Virus record (IMG/VR): IMGVR_UViG_3300027749_000455
Span: 1-25,436 of that record
Reading direction: 5' to 3' (one strand)
DNA: 25,436 nt
Source: a virus
This document shows positions 15,751-21,650 of the stretch, in pieces. The position numbers and the translations under genes were made by a program. Position 1 is the first letter of the stretch. Each line of letters starts with the position of its first letter. The notes under the pieces are model-generated. The model worked only from the letters and a program-made list of their open reading frames with translations. It was not told the DNA's origin and ran no database searches.

Positions 15751-16182
15751 TCAGTTCGCGATGATCTTGAACCAAGCGACACCGTTCGACATAACGACCG
15801 CTCCATTCCACTGCGTTCCCAACGTATGGGTCAGAGCGCCATCGATGGTTTCAGCACCGTATCCATCGACAATTACATTTGCTCCAGTATTGATGCGCTT
15901 GAAAGCATAGATACGACCCGGAACAAGAGCAGCAGGAGGAAGCGTCATCGTGATCGCCCCTCCAGTGGCGTCGCAGATGAGCAGATAATCGCCGCTGACC
16001 ACCGCGCCCGTGGTGGTGACGCTCCTGAACGCTCCTCGCGTCGCGCCACCACCCTGCAAATAAACAGCGATGCGATTCTCAAGAGCAAGCCTGGCCAACT
16101 CAAGCTCACGCGGAGAACGGCATCCAAGTGCCGCCATCTCGTTGATCAGCGTCTCCGCCTCGTCGCATGTGATGTTTGCCAT
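15751..16182 (-). CDS. Tail-associated protein with helical N-terminal module and beta domain
   Basis: The protein has 143 residues. Residues 1-40 (MANITCDEAETLINEMAALG, then CRSPRELELARLALENRI) match the module of the following 69-residue protein. Residues 50-143 form a small beta domain: VTTTGAVVSGDYLLICDATG, ITMTLPPAALVPGRIY, FKRINTGANVIVDGYGAETI, ending in WNGAVVMSNGVAWFKI. That pattern recurs in phage tail-fibre appendage proteins and decorative tail domains. It is probably a fibre-linked or decoration protein. It is followed after 1 bp by its short paralogue. Confidence 0.75.
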   Translation of the reverse strand: MANITCDEAETLINEMAALGCRSPRELELARLALENRIAVYLQGGGATRGAFRSVTTTGAVVSGDYLLICDATGGAITMTLPPAALVPGRIYAFKRINTGANVIVDGYGAETIDGALTHTLGTQWNGAVVMSNGVAWFKIIAN

Positions 16183-16191
16183 ATCGATTTA

Positions 16192-16473
16192 TCAGGCCAT
16201 CGGACCACGACCGCGCTGCATCACTTCGGCAATGAATCCCTGTTTTCCATGAGCCGCTTCACCACCTTCCTCCGCTCCATGCGCCTTCATCTTGCCTTCA
16301 CCTTCAGCTTCGCTCTCATTGGATTCGTAACCGGCAAGAGGTTGGCCATCCACCTCCACCAACATCGCCTTGCCATTCTTCTTCAAGATGATGGTCGCCA
16401 TGGTCTGAAATTTCTCTCCCTCTTTGAGATTTTCAGGAACCTCAACACCCTTGGGAAGAATAAAATTTGCCAT
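16192..16473 (-). CDS. Small hypothetical protein downstream of capsid gene
   Basis: The protein has 93 residues from the ATG at 16473; an in-frame ATG eight codons upstream is less likely. The N-terminal half (MANFILPKGVEVPENLKEGE, FQTMATIILKKNGKAMLVEV, DGQPL) looks beta-rich and compact. The C-terminal half is Glu/Gly/Ala-rich and probably flexible, ending QRGRGPMA. I do not recognise the family. Its place right after the capsid terminator suggests a head accessory role such as a decoration protein, but nothing in the sequence proves it. Confidence 0.7.
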   Translation of the reverse strand: MANFILPKGVEVPENLKEGEKFQTMATIILKKNGKAMLVEVDGQPLAGYESNESEAEGEGKMKAHGAEEGGEAAHGKQGFIAEVMQRGRGPMA

Positions 16474-16511
16474 GAACGAAGCATTGCTTGATGCCACATG
16501 ATGTCAATACG

Positions 16512-16546
16512 AAAAACCCACCACCAGCCTTTCGGCCGATGATGGG
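16512..16546 (-). terminator. Terminator after the major capsid gene, GAAA tetraloop
   Basis: Reading the minus strand, CCCATCATCGGCC (16546-16534) pairs with GGCTGGTGGTGGG (16529-16517) over 13 bp with three G-U pairs, closed by a GAAA loop, and is followed at once by TTTTT (16516-16512). It lies 24 bp after the capsid stop and 38 bp before the next gene, so it should reduce read-through from the capsid gene into the tail and lysis genes. Confidence 0.88.
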
Positions 16547-16570
16547 ATGTGTCAAACAATACCGTTTCGA

Positions 16571-17809
16571 TTACGAACAGATGATCTGGGTCAGAGCGCC
16601 GGTGCAACGACGGAAGATGATCGTCATGCCCTGGTTCGTGAAGATCGGCTCAGGAGCGTGCATGAACTCCGCGTAATGCTGGCCCTTCTTGTCGAGCGGA
16701 TCCGCGCAGTCAACACTGAGCTTGTACGCACCCGTCACCCACTGCCACTCGCCCATGTAGTTGGTCGGCATCCAAGCCAGGTCACCAACCCGGTTCACAG
16801 GACGCACGATGTGACTCTTGAACACGTACGGAGTGACGATGAACGCACCTTCGTATGCAGCAGTCGTCCAACTCGGATTGACGCTGAACACGGTACCCTT
16901 CGCGCCGCTCGCACTAGTGAACGGCTGGACGATCGTGTACTTGCCACTGGCATAGCTGAACCGGGGCGGGAACAGATTCGGCACATGCCGGAAGTTCTTG
17001 ATGATCCGGTTCGCACCGATGCGCTTCAGCAACGTCGATCCTTCGCCAGAGCCGGTATCCGCGATGTTGAGGTCGGAACGGAACGCAGGATTGTTCTGCG
17101 CGATACGCTGCGACGCCTCCAACCCGATGTACAACGGGAACACAGGACCATCGCTGCTGTACGATATGAACCCAGAACTATCAGGATTCGTCGCGCCATT
17201 GCGGATGAGCGTCGCCGCCGCCACATCCAGCATCTCTTGGGTCAACTCCGACGTGGATTGGTTCAACGCCTGACCCGAGCTAACACCATCGATCCACGGG
17301 AACTCATTCACACCAGACGGAATCGTTTCAGTCTGTGTGAAGCTCGAATCCGCAATCGCCTTGATGGCATATTTGGCGAAGATATTCTGATACCGAGTCT
17401 CCCAAGAACGCTGCGCCCGGATGGACAGCTTCTCAAGATACACACGCAAGAACGCTTCGACACGATGATCAAACGTCAGGTCGTCCTTACACAGCAATGG
17501 ACCCTTGAGCGCGAAACGCTCAGGACTCCAGGTGACCGCGTTGTAACCGACCGGGACATCGTTGTACGTGACATCGCAAGCATTGGTACCAGCACCATCA
17601 GCAAGCGTGATTGCCGCCCAAGTCTCAGCCGCAGTCGGCTCGATGCTGGTCGTGGTGAACGAGGTCTGGGTCAAACCAGTACCCTGCGGATACTCGCCGC
17701 GCTCGATGAGGTTGAGCCACATCGAACGATACGACGCGCGCTTATAGACATCCTGTGCAAGCGACTCCGTAGCCACCGCAAAGGCATTGAACACATTTGG
17801 ACAAGCCAT
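16571..17809 (-). CDS. Major capsid protein
   Basis: The protein has 412 residues. It starts MACPNVFNAFAVATESLAQD, an N-terminus I recognise from a group of phage major capsid proteins. The length, the mixed composition rich in Thr/Ser/Asn, the absence of enzyme motifs and the long amphipathic helix (FLRVYLEKLSIRAQRSWETR) fit an HK97-like shell protein. The C-terminal part contains FIVTPYVFKSHIVRP and WMPTNYMGEWQWVTGAY. The gene ends with a strong terminator of its own, as highly expressed capsid genes often do. It is on the opposite strand from portal and scaffold. AGGA lies about 15 bases before the ATG, so the ribosome site is poorly placed. Confidence 0.88.
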   Translation of the reverse strand: MACPNVFNAFAVATESLAQDVYKRASYRSMWLNLIERGEYPQGTGLTQTSFTTTSIEPTAAETWAAITLADGAGTNACDVTYNDVPVGYNAVTWSPERFALKGPLLCKDDLTFDHRVEAFLRVYLEKLSIRAQRSWETRYQNIFAKYAIKAIADSSFTQTETIPSGVNEFPWIDGVSSGQALNQSTSELTQEMLDVAAATLIRNGATNPDSSGFISYSSDGPVFPLYIGLEASQRIAQNNPAFRSDLNIADTGSGEGSTLLKRIGANRIIKNFRHVPNLFPPRFSYASGKYTIVQPFTSASGAKGTVFSVNPSWTTAAYEGAFIVTPYVFKSHIVRPVNRVGDLAWMPTNYMGEWQWVTGAYKLSVDCADPLDKKGQHYAEFMHAPEPIFTNQGMTIIFRRCTGALTQIICS

Positions 17810-17840
17810 AATGAAAACTGTTTCCTGCGTTTACCGCTTT

Positions 17841-17978
17841 TTAGTGGGCCATCCATCCATCATCCAATGGACCGATGTTCCCCACCACCACCAAACGCGG
17901 GATGTCATTTCCGCTTAGACATTCGCATCCGATGACCAATCGTATGCAATCATTAAGGTCGATGGATGGATGAATCAT
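17841..17978 (-). CDS. 45-residue ORF between nuclease and capsid genes
   Basis: The ATG at 17978 lies inside the 3' end of the nuclease gene (26-bp overlap) with AGG six bases upstream; the TAA is at 17841. The peptide starts MIHPSIDLNDCIRLVIGCEC, continues LSGNDIPRLVVVGNIGPLDD and ends GWMAH. It has alternating hydrophobic residues and three cysteines, with no signal or membrane span. It fills most of the otherwise empty 143-bp gap before the capsid gene. The function is unknown. The length and ribosome site support it; chance cannot be excluded. Confidence 0.45.
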   Translation of the reverse strand: MIHPSIDLNDCIRLVIGCECLSGNDIPRLVVVGNIGPLDDGWMAH

Positions 17979-18537
17979 TGGAACCTATTACTTTGTCAAT
18001 GAGAATGTATCGCGTAGCTATCGCGTAGCTATCGCGAAGCTCGCTCTGCTCTGCGATATAGTTGCTGTTGCCGTAAAATAAACCAATCCTGTCCGGACGA
18101 ACGATATCGCGCTTTTCAATGAACCCACGAAAATCGTAAGGACCAGGGAACGTGCCGACCATCAACGCATACAAATCCACTCCATCAGCCTTTCTACCGC
18201 ACCTCCGCGCATCCACCAGCAGCTTTCCAGACCGATGCTTTGTCGTCTTCACATCGACACGCATACCATCAGGCAGAACACAGTCATGCGACGGATGCGG
18301 AGGCGCACAATCAATATCCATGTCCGGATACACATTGAACAATTTACAAAACGCAATCTCTCCAGCCATCCCCTCCAAATCAATTATCGCGTCGTCAACA
18401 ACTCCAAATTTCATTCTCGGAACATTGAAATTACGATTATTTTTACCCCTGTGCTCTGCCAAGAAATTAGCAAGTTTACGCTCTGCAAGATTTAAAGATA
18501 CAGTTTGACCAATCTTTACTTTATTTAATGCGTTCAA
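17953..18537 (-). CDS. PD-(D/E)XK nuclease-like protein
   Basis: The protein has 194 residues. The helix GMAGEIAFCKLF supplies a likely catalytic Glu (E60). A strand with an acidic residue (HDCVLPDGM, D85 or D90) is followed by RVDVKTT, the DxK pair (D95, K97), then KLLVDARRC and DLYALMVG. This order matches PD-(D/E)XK nucleases of the restriction-endonuclease-like fold. In a phage it could resolve DNA branches, trim ends before packaging or attack host DNA. It sits between the TerS-like and capsid genes. The last ~15 codons run through three tandem 11-bp repeats, so the C-terminus may vary between relatives. Confidence 0.75.
   Translation of the reverse strand: MNALNKVKIGQTVSLNLAERKLANFLAEHRGKNNRNFNVPRMKFGVVDDAIIDLEGMAGEIAFCKLFNVYPDMDIDCAPPHPSHDCVLPDGMRVDVKTTKHRSGKLLVDARRCGRKADGVDLYALMVGTFPGPYDFRGFIEKRDIVRPDRIGLFYGNSNYIAEQSELRDSYAIATRYILIDKVIGSNDSSIHRP
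18008..18040. repeat. Three tandem 11-bp repeats
   Basis: TATCGCGTAGC occurs twice in a row (18008-18018, 18019-18029), then TATCGCGAAGC with one mismatch (18030-18040). The unit is not a multiple of three, so each copy is read in a different frame within the nuclease C-terminus, and loss or gain of one copy would change the end of the protein. Confidence 0.9.
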
Positions 18538-18646
18538 AATGATGGAAAATTTTTGAGTAGGGTATAGTAAACGACACCCACCCCCAAAGGGGGCGTGCCA
18601 GTTCTATCCCCGTTCGTTCTATTCCCTAGAAAAAGAATTCTTATTA

Positions 18647-19111
18647 TTATTCCGCTTCTATTGTTCTATTCGACAGTGTGATATTATCTAATCGGTCAGG
18701 CATAGAACCGAGTAGATTAATTGACACGCTTGCAACTTCGCTTTGGTCTGACCATCCAAACACTAGTGCGCTCCTCTTAGCGACAGAACCAAGTATCTGT
18801 TCTCTGGTGGACTCGTCTTTTATACCGTCGAGATCATAAGTATCAACTCGTTCTATTGTTGATATAGCGTCCGCCGCTAACTTAGAACGTACTAAAGCGG
18901 ATAGTGATTCTAGTGATTCTATCTTCTTTTCTTTGCAAACGCTTTGCATTTGTCTCCTGATTTCCGGCAGTCCAGCACGCGAGGCTCGTGCTGCTACGCT
19001 CATCCGCACAAGCTTTAGATCGTCAGCAATCGCTGACAGTTCCTCGCCCGCTAGGTATCTCGCCCGGATCTCGTCCCAATGTCCCGCTAGTGACGCCATG
19101 CGTCGCAGCAT
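18647..19111 (-). CDS. HTH protein, putative terminase small subunit
   Basis: The protein has 154 residues from the ATG at 19111 (GGTG upstream); an ATG at 19099 in the same frame would give 150. The N-terminus HWDEIRARYLAGEELSAIAD followed by MSVAARASRAGLPEIR is a helix-turn-helix of the kind seen in TerS proteins, which bind the packaging site. A helical middle leads to a C-terminal KRSALVFGWSDQ and SVSINLLGSMPD, like the tail ends of several TerS-like proteins. It would recruit the genome to TerL, but terL lies about 14 kb away on the other strand. A transcription regulator is the main alternative. Confidence 0.6.
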   Translation of the reverse strand: MLRRMASLAGHWDEIRARYLAGEELSAIADDLKLVRMSVAARASRAGLPEIRRQMQSVCKEKKIESLESLSALVRSKLAADAISTIERVDTYDLDGIKDESTREQILGSVAKRSALVFGWSDQSEVASVSINLLGSMPDRLDNITLSNRTIEAE

Positions 19112-19114
19112 GGT

Positions 19115-19186
19115 TCACCATCTGCGGCTCTGCAATGCCTGAATCCGCTCGCCCTGGTCACCGCCCTGGTACACGCGGCTGGTCAT
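19115..19186 (-). CDS. Possible 23-residue leader peptide upstream of the TerS-like gene
   Basis: A GGGAGGG ribosome site, the strongest in the window, precedes an ATG at 19186. The frame (start MTSRVYQGGDQGERIQALQS) ends with TGA at 19115, 3 bp before the ATG of the TerS-like gene. It may be a translated leader that couples ribosomes to the next gene, or a genuine micro-gene. No relative is known to me. Confidence 0.35.
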   Translation of the reverse strand: MTSRVYQGGDQGERIQALQSRRW

Positions 19187-19210
19187 CGATTCCCTCCCTC
19201 TTAAAAGTTT

Positions 19211-19229
19211 TTGCAGAAATTTCTTGCAA
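19211..19229. promoter_or_regulatory. Near-perfect palindrome in the divergent intergenic region
   Basis: TTGCAGAAATTTCTTGCAA is an inverted repeat with one extra base in one arm. It lies between the minus-strand start at 19186 and the plus-strand start at 19262. On the minus strand it contains TTGCAA followed after 17 bases by TTTTAA, a weak -35/-10 pair that the site would cover. This fits an operator at the early/late switch; no matching repressor is identified. Confidence 0.5.
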
Positions 19230-19261
19230 CCCGTCCACGGCCCTGCCACTCTCGTCCCGTC

Positions 19262-19936
19262 ATGCAAAACCTCACTCACGTCACGCTTAAAAGCGCCAAC
19301 GCTAAGACAGGTCCGATCCCGGTCAGCACGTCTTCAGCCTCAACTTGCCCGAACGCTTGCCCGTTCAAGGCTAGCGGCTGTTACGCAACGTCCGGACCGC
19401 TTGCAATTCACTGGTCTAAAGTCTCTGCTGGACTTCGTGGTCTGCAATGGACCGAATTTCTTGACGTCGTTCGTTCATTCGCCGCTGGCCAATTGTGGCG
19501 GCACAATCAAGCCGGTGACTTGCCCGGCGACGGCGACAAGATTGACGGCAAGGCATTGGCCCAATTGGCCAAAGCGAACAAAGGCCGGCGCGGTTTCACG
19601 TATACGCACAAACCAGCAAGCGGTGCGAACCTTCGTGCGATCCGTTCAGCCAACAAATCCGGGTTCGTCGTCAACCTAAGCGCCAATTCAATTCAGCATG
19701 CCGACAAGCTTGCTAAGCTCGGCCTACCCGTCGCGGCTGTTGTTCCGCAAAACAGTCCCGATCGGTTCACTACGCCGGCAGGTAACAAAGTCGTCGTCTG
19801 TCCCGCTCAACGTGTTGCTGGAATCTCATGCAATACATGCATGCTCTGCGCCAAGGGTAACCGAGGTTTCATCATCGGATTCAAACCCCACGGCACGGGA
19901 TCCAAAAAAGTAGAATCGATCACCAGCGCCGTCTGA
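19262..19936 (+). CDS. DUF7227-like Cys-rich phage protein
   Basis: The protein has 224 residues from the ATG at 19262; the frame is open to 19211 but the conserved-looking part starts here. Key motifs are KTGPIPVSTSS, a C-x3-C-x6-C group (Cys29, 33, 40) followed by YATSGPLAIHW, then GQLWRHNQAGDLPGDGD, RRGFTYTHK, VVNLSAN, and a C-terminal C-x9-C-x2-C-x2-C cluster. I recall this pattern in phage and plasmid proteins labelled DUF7227, of unknown function. The cysteines could hold zinc or an iron-sulfur cluster. It heads the plus-strand early/accessory region. There is no clear ribosome site. Confidence 0.8.
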   Translation: MQNLTHVTLKSANAKTGPIPVSTSSASTCPNACPFKASGCYATSGPLAIHWSKVSAGLRGLQWTEFLDVVRSFAAGQLWRHNQAGDLPGDGDKIDGKALAQLAKANKGRRGFTYTHKPASGANLRAIRSANKSGFVVNLSANSIQHADKLAKLGLPVAAVVPQNSPDRFTTPAGNKVVVCPAQRVAGISCNTCMLCAKGNRGFIIGFKPHGTGSKKVESITSAV

Positions 19937-19946
19937 TCATCCGCGC

Positions 19947-19971
19947 GGGTCCATCGGTCACCGGTGGATCC
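19947..19971 (+). other. Intergenic stem-loop
   Basis: GGGTCCATCGG-type arm at 19947-19957 pairs with 19961-19971 over 11 bp including two G-U pairs, with a 3-base loop (TCA). No U run follows, so it is not a standard terminator. It lies just after the DUF7227-like stop and is the first of several intergenic hairpins in this region. Confidence 0.6.
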
Positions 19972-20007
19972 TAGCGGGCGATCAATCCCGATTCAAAAAC
20001 ATAACAT

Positions 20008-20283
20008 ATGCAAGCAATCGTCACTAAATATCTTCCCGCCACGAACAGCCGTCCTTCGCGTATCAAAGCAACCTGCGACCGCGGGAGCGTCACGATTCCC
20101 TACCCGCACGAATTGAGCGGGGACGCGGTCCATATCGCCGCGGTTCGCGCGTTGGTTGACAGGTTCGCCTCCGAGGATCTTGCGAAATACAGCACGCCGA
20201 AGGACTGCAATCCTTGGTTGCGCCCGTTCGCTTCCGGCGGGCTTCCGGGTCAGGCCGGCATGGCGCATGTCTTCATTCTTTGA
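20008..20283 (+). CDS. Conserved-looking hypothetical phage protein
   Basis: The protein has 91 residues. It begins MQAIVTKYLPATNSRPSRIK, continues ATCDRGSVTIPYPHEL and ends GGLPGQAGMAHVFIL. The N-terminal beta-type segment with the charged SRIKATC motif is one I have seen in many small phage and bacterial accessory proteins, always without a function. It is probably a small soluble protein. The leader CAAAAACATAACAT has no Shine-Dalgarno sequence. Confidence 0.75.
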   Translation: MQAIVTKYLPATNSRPSRIKATCDRGSVTIPYPHELSGDAVHIAAVRALVDRFASEDLAKYSTPKDCNPWLRPFASGGLPGQAGMAHVFIL

Positions 20284-20293
20284 CCTGACACGT

Positions 20294-20321
20294 CAACCGA
20301 TCGGCGCTTGTCGGTCGGTTG
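20294..20321 (+). other. Intergenic stem-loop
   Basis: CAACCGA (20294-20300) pairs exactly with TCGGTTG (20315-20321) over a 14-base loop that itself carries a second copy of TCGG. It lies 11 bp after the preceding stop and 30 bp before the next start. There is no U run after it. Confidence 0.6.
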
Positions 20322-20350
20322 CAATGTCGGATCAAACATCAACAAAAAAC

Positions 20351-20548
20351 ATGAAACCTACCATCCCCCACCTCGCCCGCGTGCTGTGCTGCACCGAGTC
20401 TCAAATCCGCGCGCAGTTTGCCAAGAACCTTGCGTCCATGCTCGATGACCTTGAGCAAGCGAATCGCACAGGTCGTCCCGTCCGAGGATATTCTGCGGAG
20501 CGAATTGCTGCGGACATCGCCGAAATGGAATCAAGGCTTTTGCAGTAA
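20351..20548 (+). CDS. Small helical hypothetical protein
   Basis: The protein has 65 residues from the ATG at 20351, preceded by CAACAAAAAAC; an in-frame ATG at 20324 would add nine residues. MKPTIPHLARVLCCTESQIR reads like a small HTH-like start (ARVLCCTESQIRAQFAKN), then a charged helix (MLDDLEQANRTGRPVRGYSA) and a final helix. It could be a small DNA-binding protein, but this is weak. No membrane segment. Confidence 0.6.
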   Translation: MKPTIPHLARVLCCTESQIRAQFAKNLASMLDDLEQANRTGRPVRGYSAERIAADIAEMESRLLQ

Positions 20549-20566
20549 TCATCAACAAAAAATATC

Positions 20567-20977
20567 ATGCCTACTAAAACACACCCTGTGGACGACGGTT
20601 TCCTTGCGCGCGAAACGGAGCGGCTCGAACTTCTCAAAGCGACCTATTCCCTCCGAGCGGACGGGTCAATCTTCCGCGACCGTGGCGACGGTTGGAAGCG
20701 CGTTGTCCTATTGTCAACCGTCACGCCGGAAGCGTACTGGCTCAAGATCAAAACGAAAGACGCGACTCTTTCGCGCGAATTCCGCGCATATCGTTCCGCC
20801 GTCATCGATGCGATTTCATTGTCTGACCGCCCTGAATACTTCACCCTGGTCGATCTTCTCGGCGACGACGTGGATGGGATCTGGTCGCACATGGACGAGA
20901 TCGGCAAGCGGGTCGAAATCGAGACTCTGGTAGAGCTTCGTGACTTGGACAATGCGAGACGCGCCTCTTTTGAGTGA
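20567..20977 (+). CDS. Hypothetical protein
   Basis: The protein has 136 residues, soluble and charged, with aromatic-rich patches (GSIFRDRGDGWKRVVLLSTV; TPEAYWLKIKT) and a C-terminal helix rich in Glu (IETLVELRDLDNARR). No catalytic motif or known family is recognised. The start follows CAACAAAAAATATC, the same A-rich leader as the previous gene. It lies in a run of small same-strand genes, so an early or host-takeover role is possible but unproven. Confidence 0.65.
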   Translation: MPTKTHPVDDGFLARETERLELLKATYSLRADGSIFRDRGDGWKRVVLLSTVTPEAYWLKIKTKDATLSREFRAYRSAVIDAISLSDRPEYFTLVDLLGDDVDGIWSHMDEIGKRVEIETLVELRDLDNARRASFE

Positions 20978-20996
20978 ACAACTAAACAGAATCAAA

Positions 20997-21218
20997 ATGA
21001 CAACTATAAACCATTATACCGGCAAGTATCAGTCGGCACTTCCGCAATCTAAAATTAATATCCGCTCTCATGCGTTGATTCATGAATCAGCGGATGCCAG
21101 AGAATATGATGATTACAATAGAGTCTTGAAAAGCCAAGGGTTGGAACTCGGCAACTTTATCAAGTATTACCCACGAAAGAGAATGAATCAATACGCATTG
21201 TCGCACCTCGGAGCTTGA
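20997..21218 (+). CDS. Small hypothetical protein
   Basis: The protein has 73 residues from the ATG at 20997; the longer frame to 20940 overlaps the previous gene and is less likely. It starts MTTINHYTGKYQSALPQSKI, is rich in Tyr, Asn and His, and ends KRMNQYALSHLGA. It is basic, with no membrane segment or cysteine. Leader CAGAATCAAA before the ATG. Function unknown. Confidence 0.6.
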   Translation: MTTINHYTGKYQSALPQSKINIRSHALIHESADAREYDDYNRVLKSQGLELGNFIKYYPRKRMNQYALSHLGA

Positions 21219-21230
21219 ATCCCTAGAAGT

Positions 21231-21252
21231 CGCGTCGGCCTCGGTCGGCGCG
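21231..21252 (+). other. Intergenic stem-loop
   Basis: CGCGTCGGC (21231-21239) pairs with GTCGGCGCG (21244-21252) over 9 bp with two G-U pairs and a CTCG loop. It is GC-rich in an otherwise AT-rich gap, followed by a CAT repeat and the next start codon. No U run. Confidence 0.6.
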
Positions 21253-21265
21253 CATTCTGCGGATA

Positions 21266-21286
21266 CATCATCATCATCATCATCAT
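21266..21286 (+). repeat. CAT microsatellite in a gene leader
   Basis: Seven CAT units lie in a row; the last AT plus the following G forms the start codon at 21285. A shorter run of three CAT units ends in the start codon of the next gene (21428-21436). Slippage would change leader length and add or remove in-register ATs before the start. Confidence 0.9.
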
Positions 21287-21422
21287 GCAAATATATACAT
21301 TCACACGCGACGACGAAACATTTAATGTCGAGGCTTATAACTATGAACATGCTTTGGATAAGTTGATATATTATGTTGGTTGCTACGAGGAGTCTGTTTT
21401 TTGGACCTATCGCGGAGAATAA
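21285..21422 (+). CDS. 45-residue acidic/aromatic microprotein
   Basis: The frame runs from the ATG at 21285 to the TAA at 21422. The peptide starts MQIYTFTRDDETFNVEAYNY, continues EHALDKLIYYVG and ends CYEESVFWTYRGE. It is rich in Tyr, Phe and Glu, reminiscent of small beta-alpha phage inhibitors in general look only. It has no membrane segment. The start sits at the end of a CAT repeat. Function unknown. Confidence 0.6.
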   Translation: MQIYTFTRDDETFNVEAYNYEHALDKLIYYVGCYEESVFWTYRGE

Positions 21423-21434
21423 ATTTACATCATC

Positions 21435-21650
21435 ATGCAATACACATCTGAACAATTGGCGGAGGCTTGGCGCGCGGACCTTTTATCTGATGCGCGATGC
21501 AATCGTGAACAGGCCGAGGTCGGCCCGTATTATCCTGAGCGAGGGATCACTCGCGAGACGCTTCTTGCGATGGCGGAGGAATACGAGCGCGATGCTGGCC
21601 TGCCTATCCCTGCCAGGTTCGCTTTTAATTCTCAAACAAACCAACCGTGA
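21435..21650 (+). CDS. Small hypothetical protein
   Basis: The protein has 71 residues, starting MQYTSEQLAEAWRADLLSDA. Two charged helices (SEQLAEAWRADLLSDARCNR and TRETLLAMAEEYERDA) flank a GPYYPERG turn. It is soluble, with no known family. The start follows CATCATC, like the gene before it, and the stop overlaps the next start as GTGA, which ties it to the exported lysozyme-like protein. Confidence 0.65.
   Translation: MQYTSEQLAEAWRADLLSDARCNREQAEVGPYYPERGITRETLLAMAEEYERDAGLPIPARFAFNSQTNQP

Noticed and set aside
16547-17935. Plus-strand 462-residue open frame across the capsid gene
   Set aside because: Arg-rich composition and exact overlap with the well-supported capsid gene on the minus strand mark it as a shadow frame.
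18571-18595. CCCCC-AAA-GGGGG hairpin as a terminator between the TerS-like and nuclease genes
   Set aside because: Short stem with a 3-base loop and no T run on the minus strand afterwards; function cannot be argued.
18541-18646. Promoter for the nuclease-capsid operon (TTGGGG with TATACC on the minus strand)
   Set aside because: Spacing is about 15 bases and both boxes are weak; not supportable without transcript data.
21266-21286. CAT repeats as a CRISPR array or His-tag-like vector sequence
   Set aside because: Units are 3 bp without spacers, and the run is in the leader, not in a coding frame of a tagged protein.
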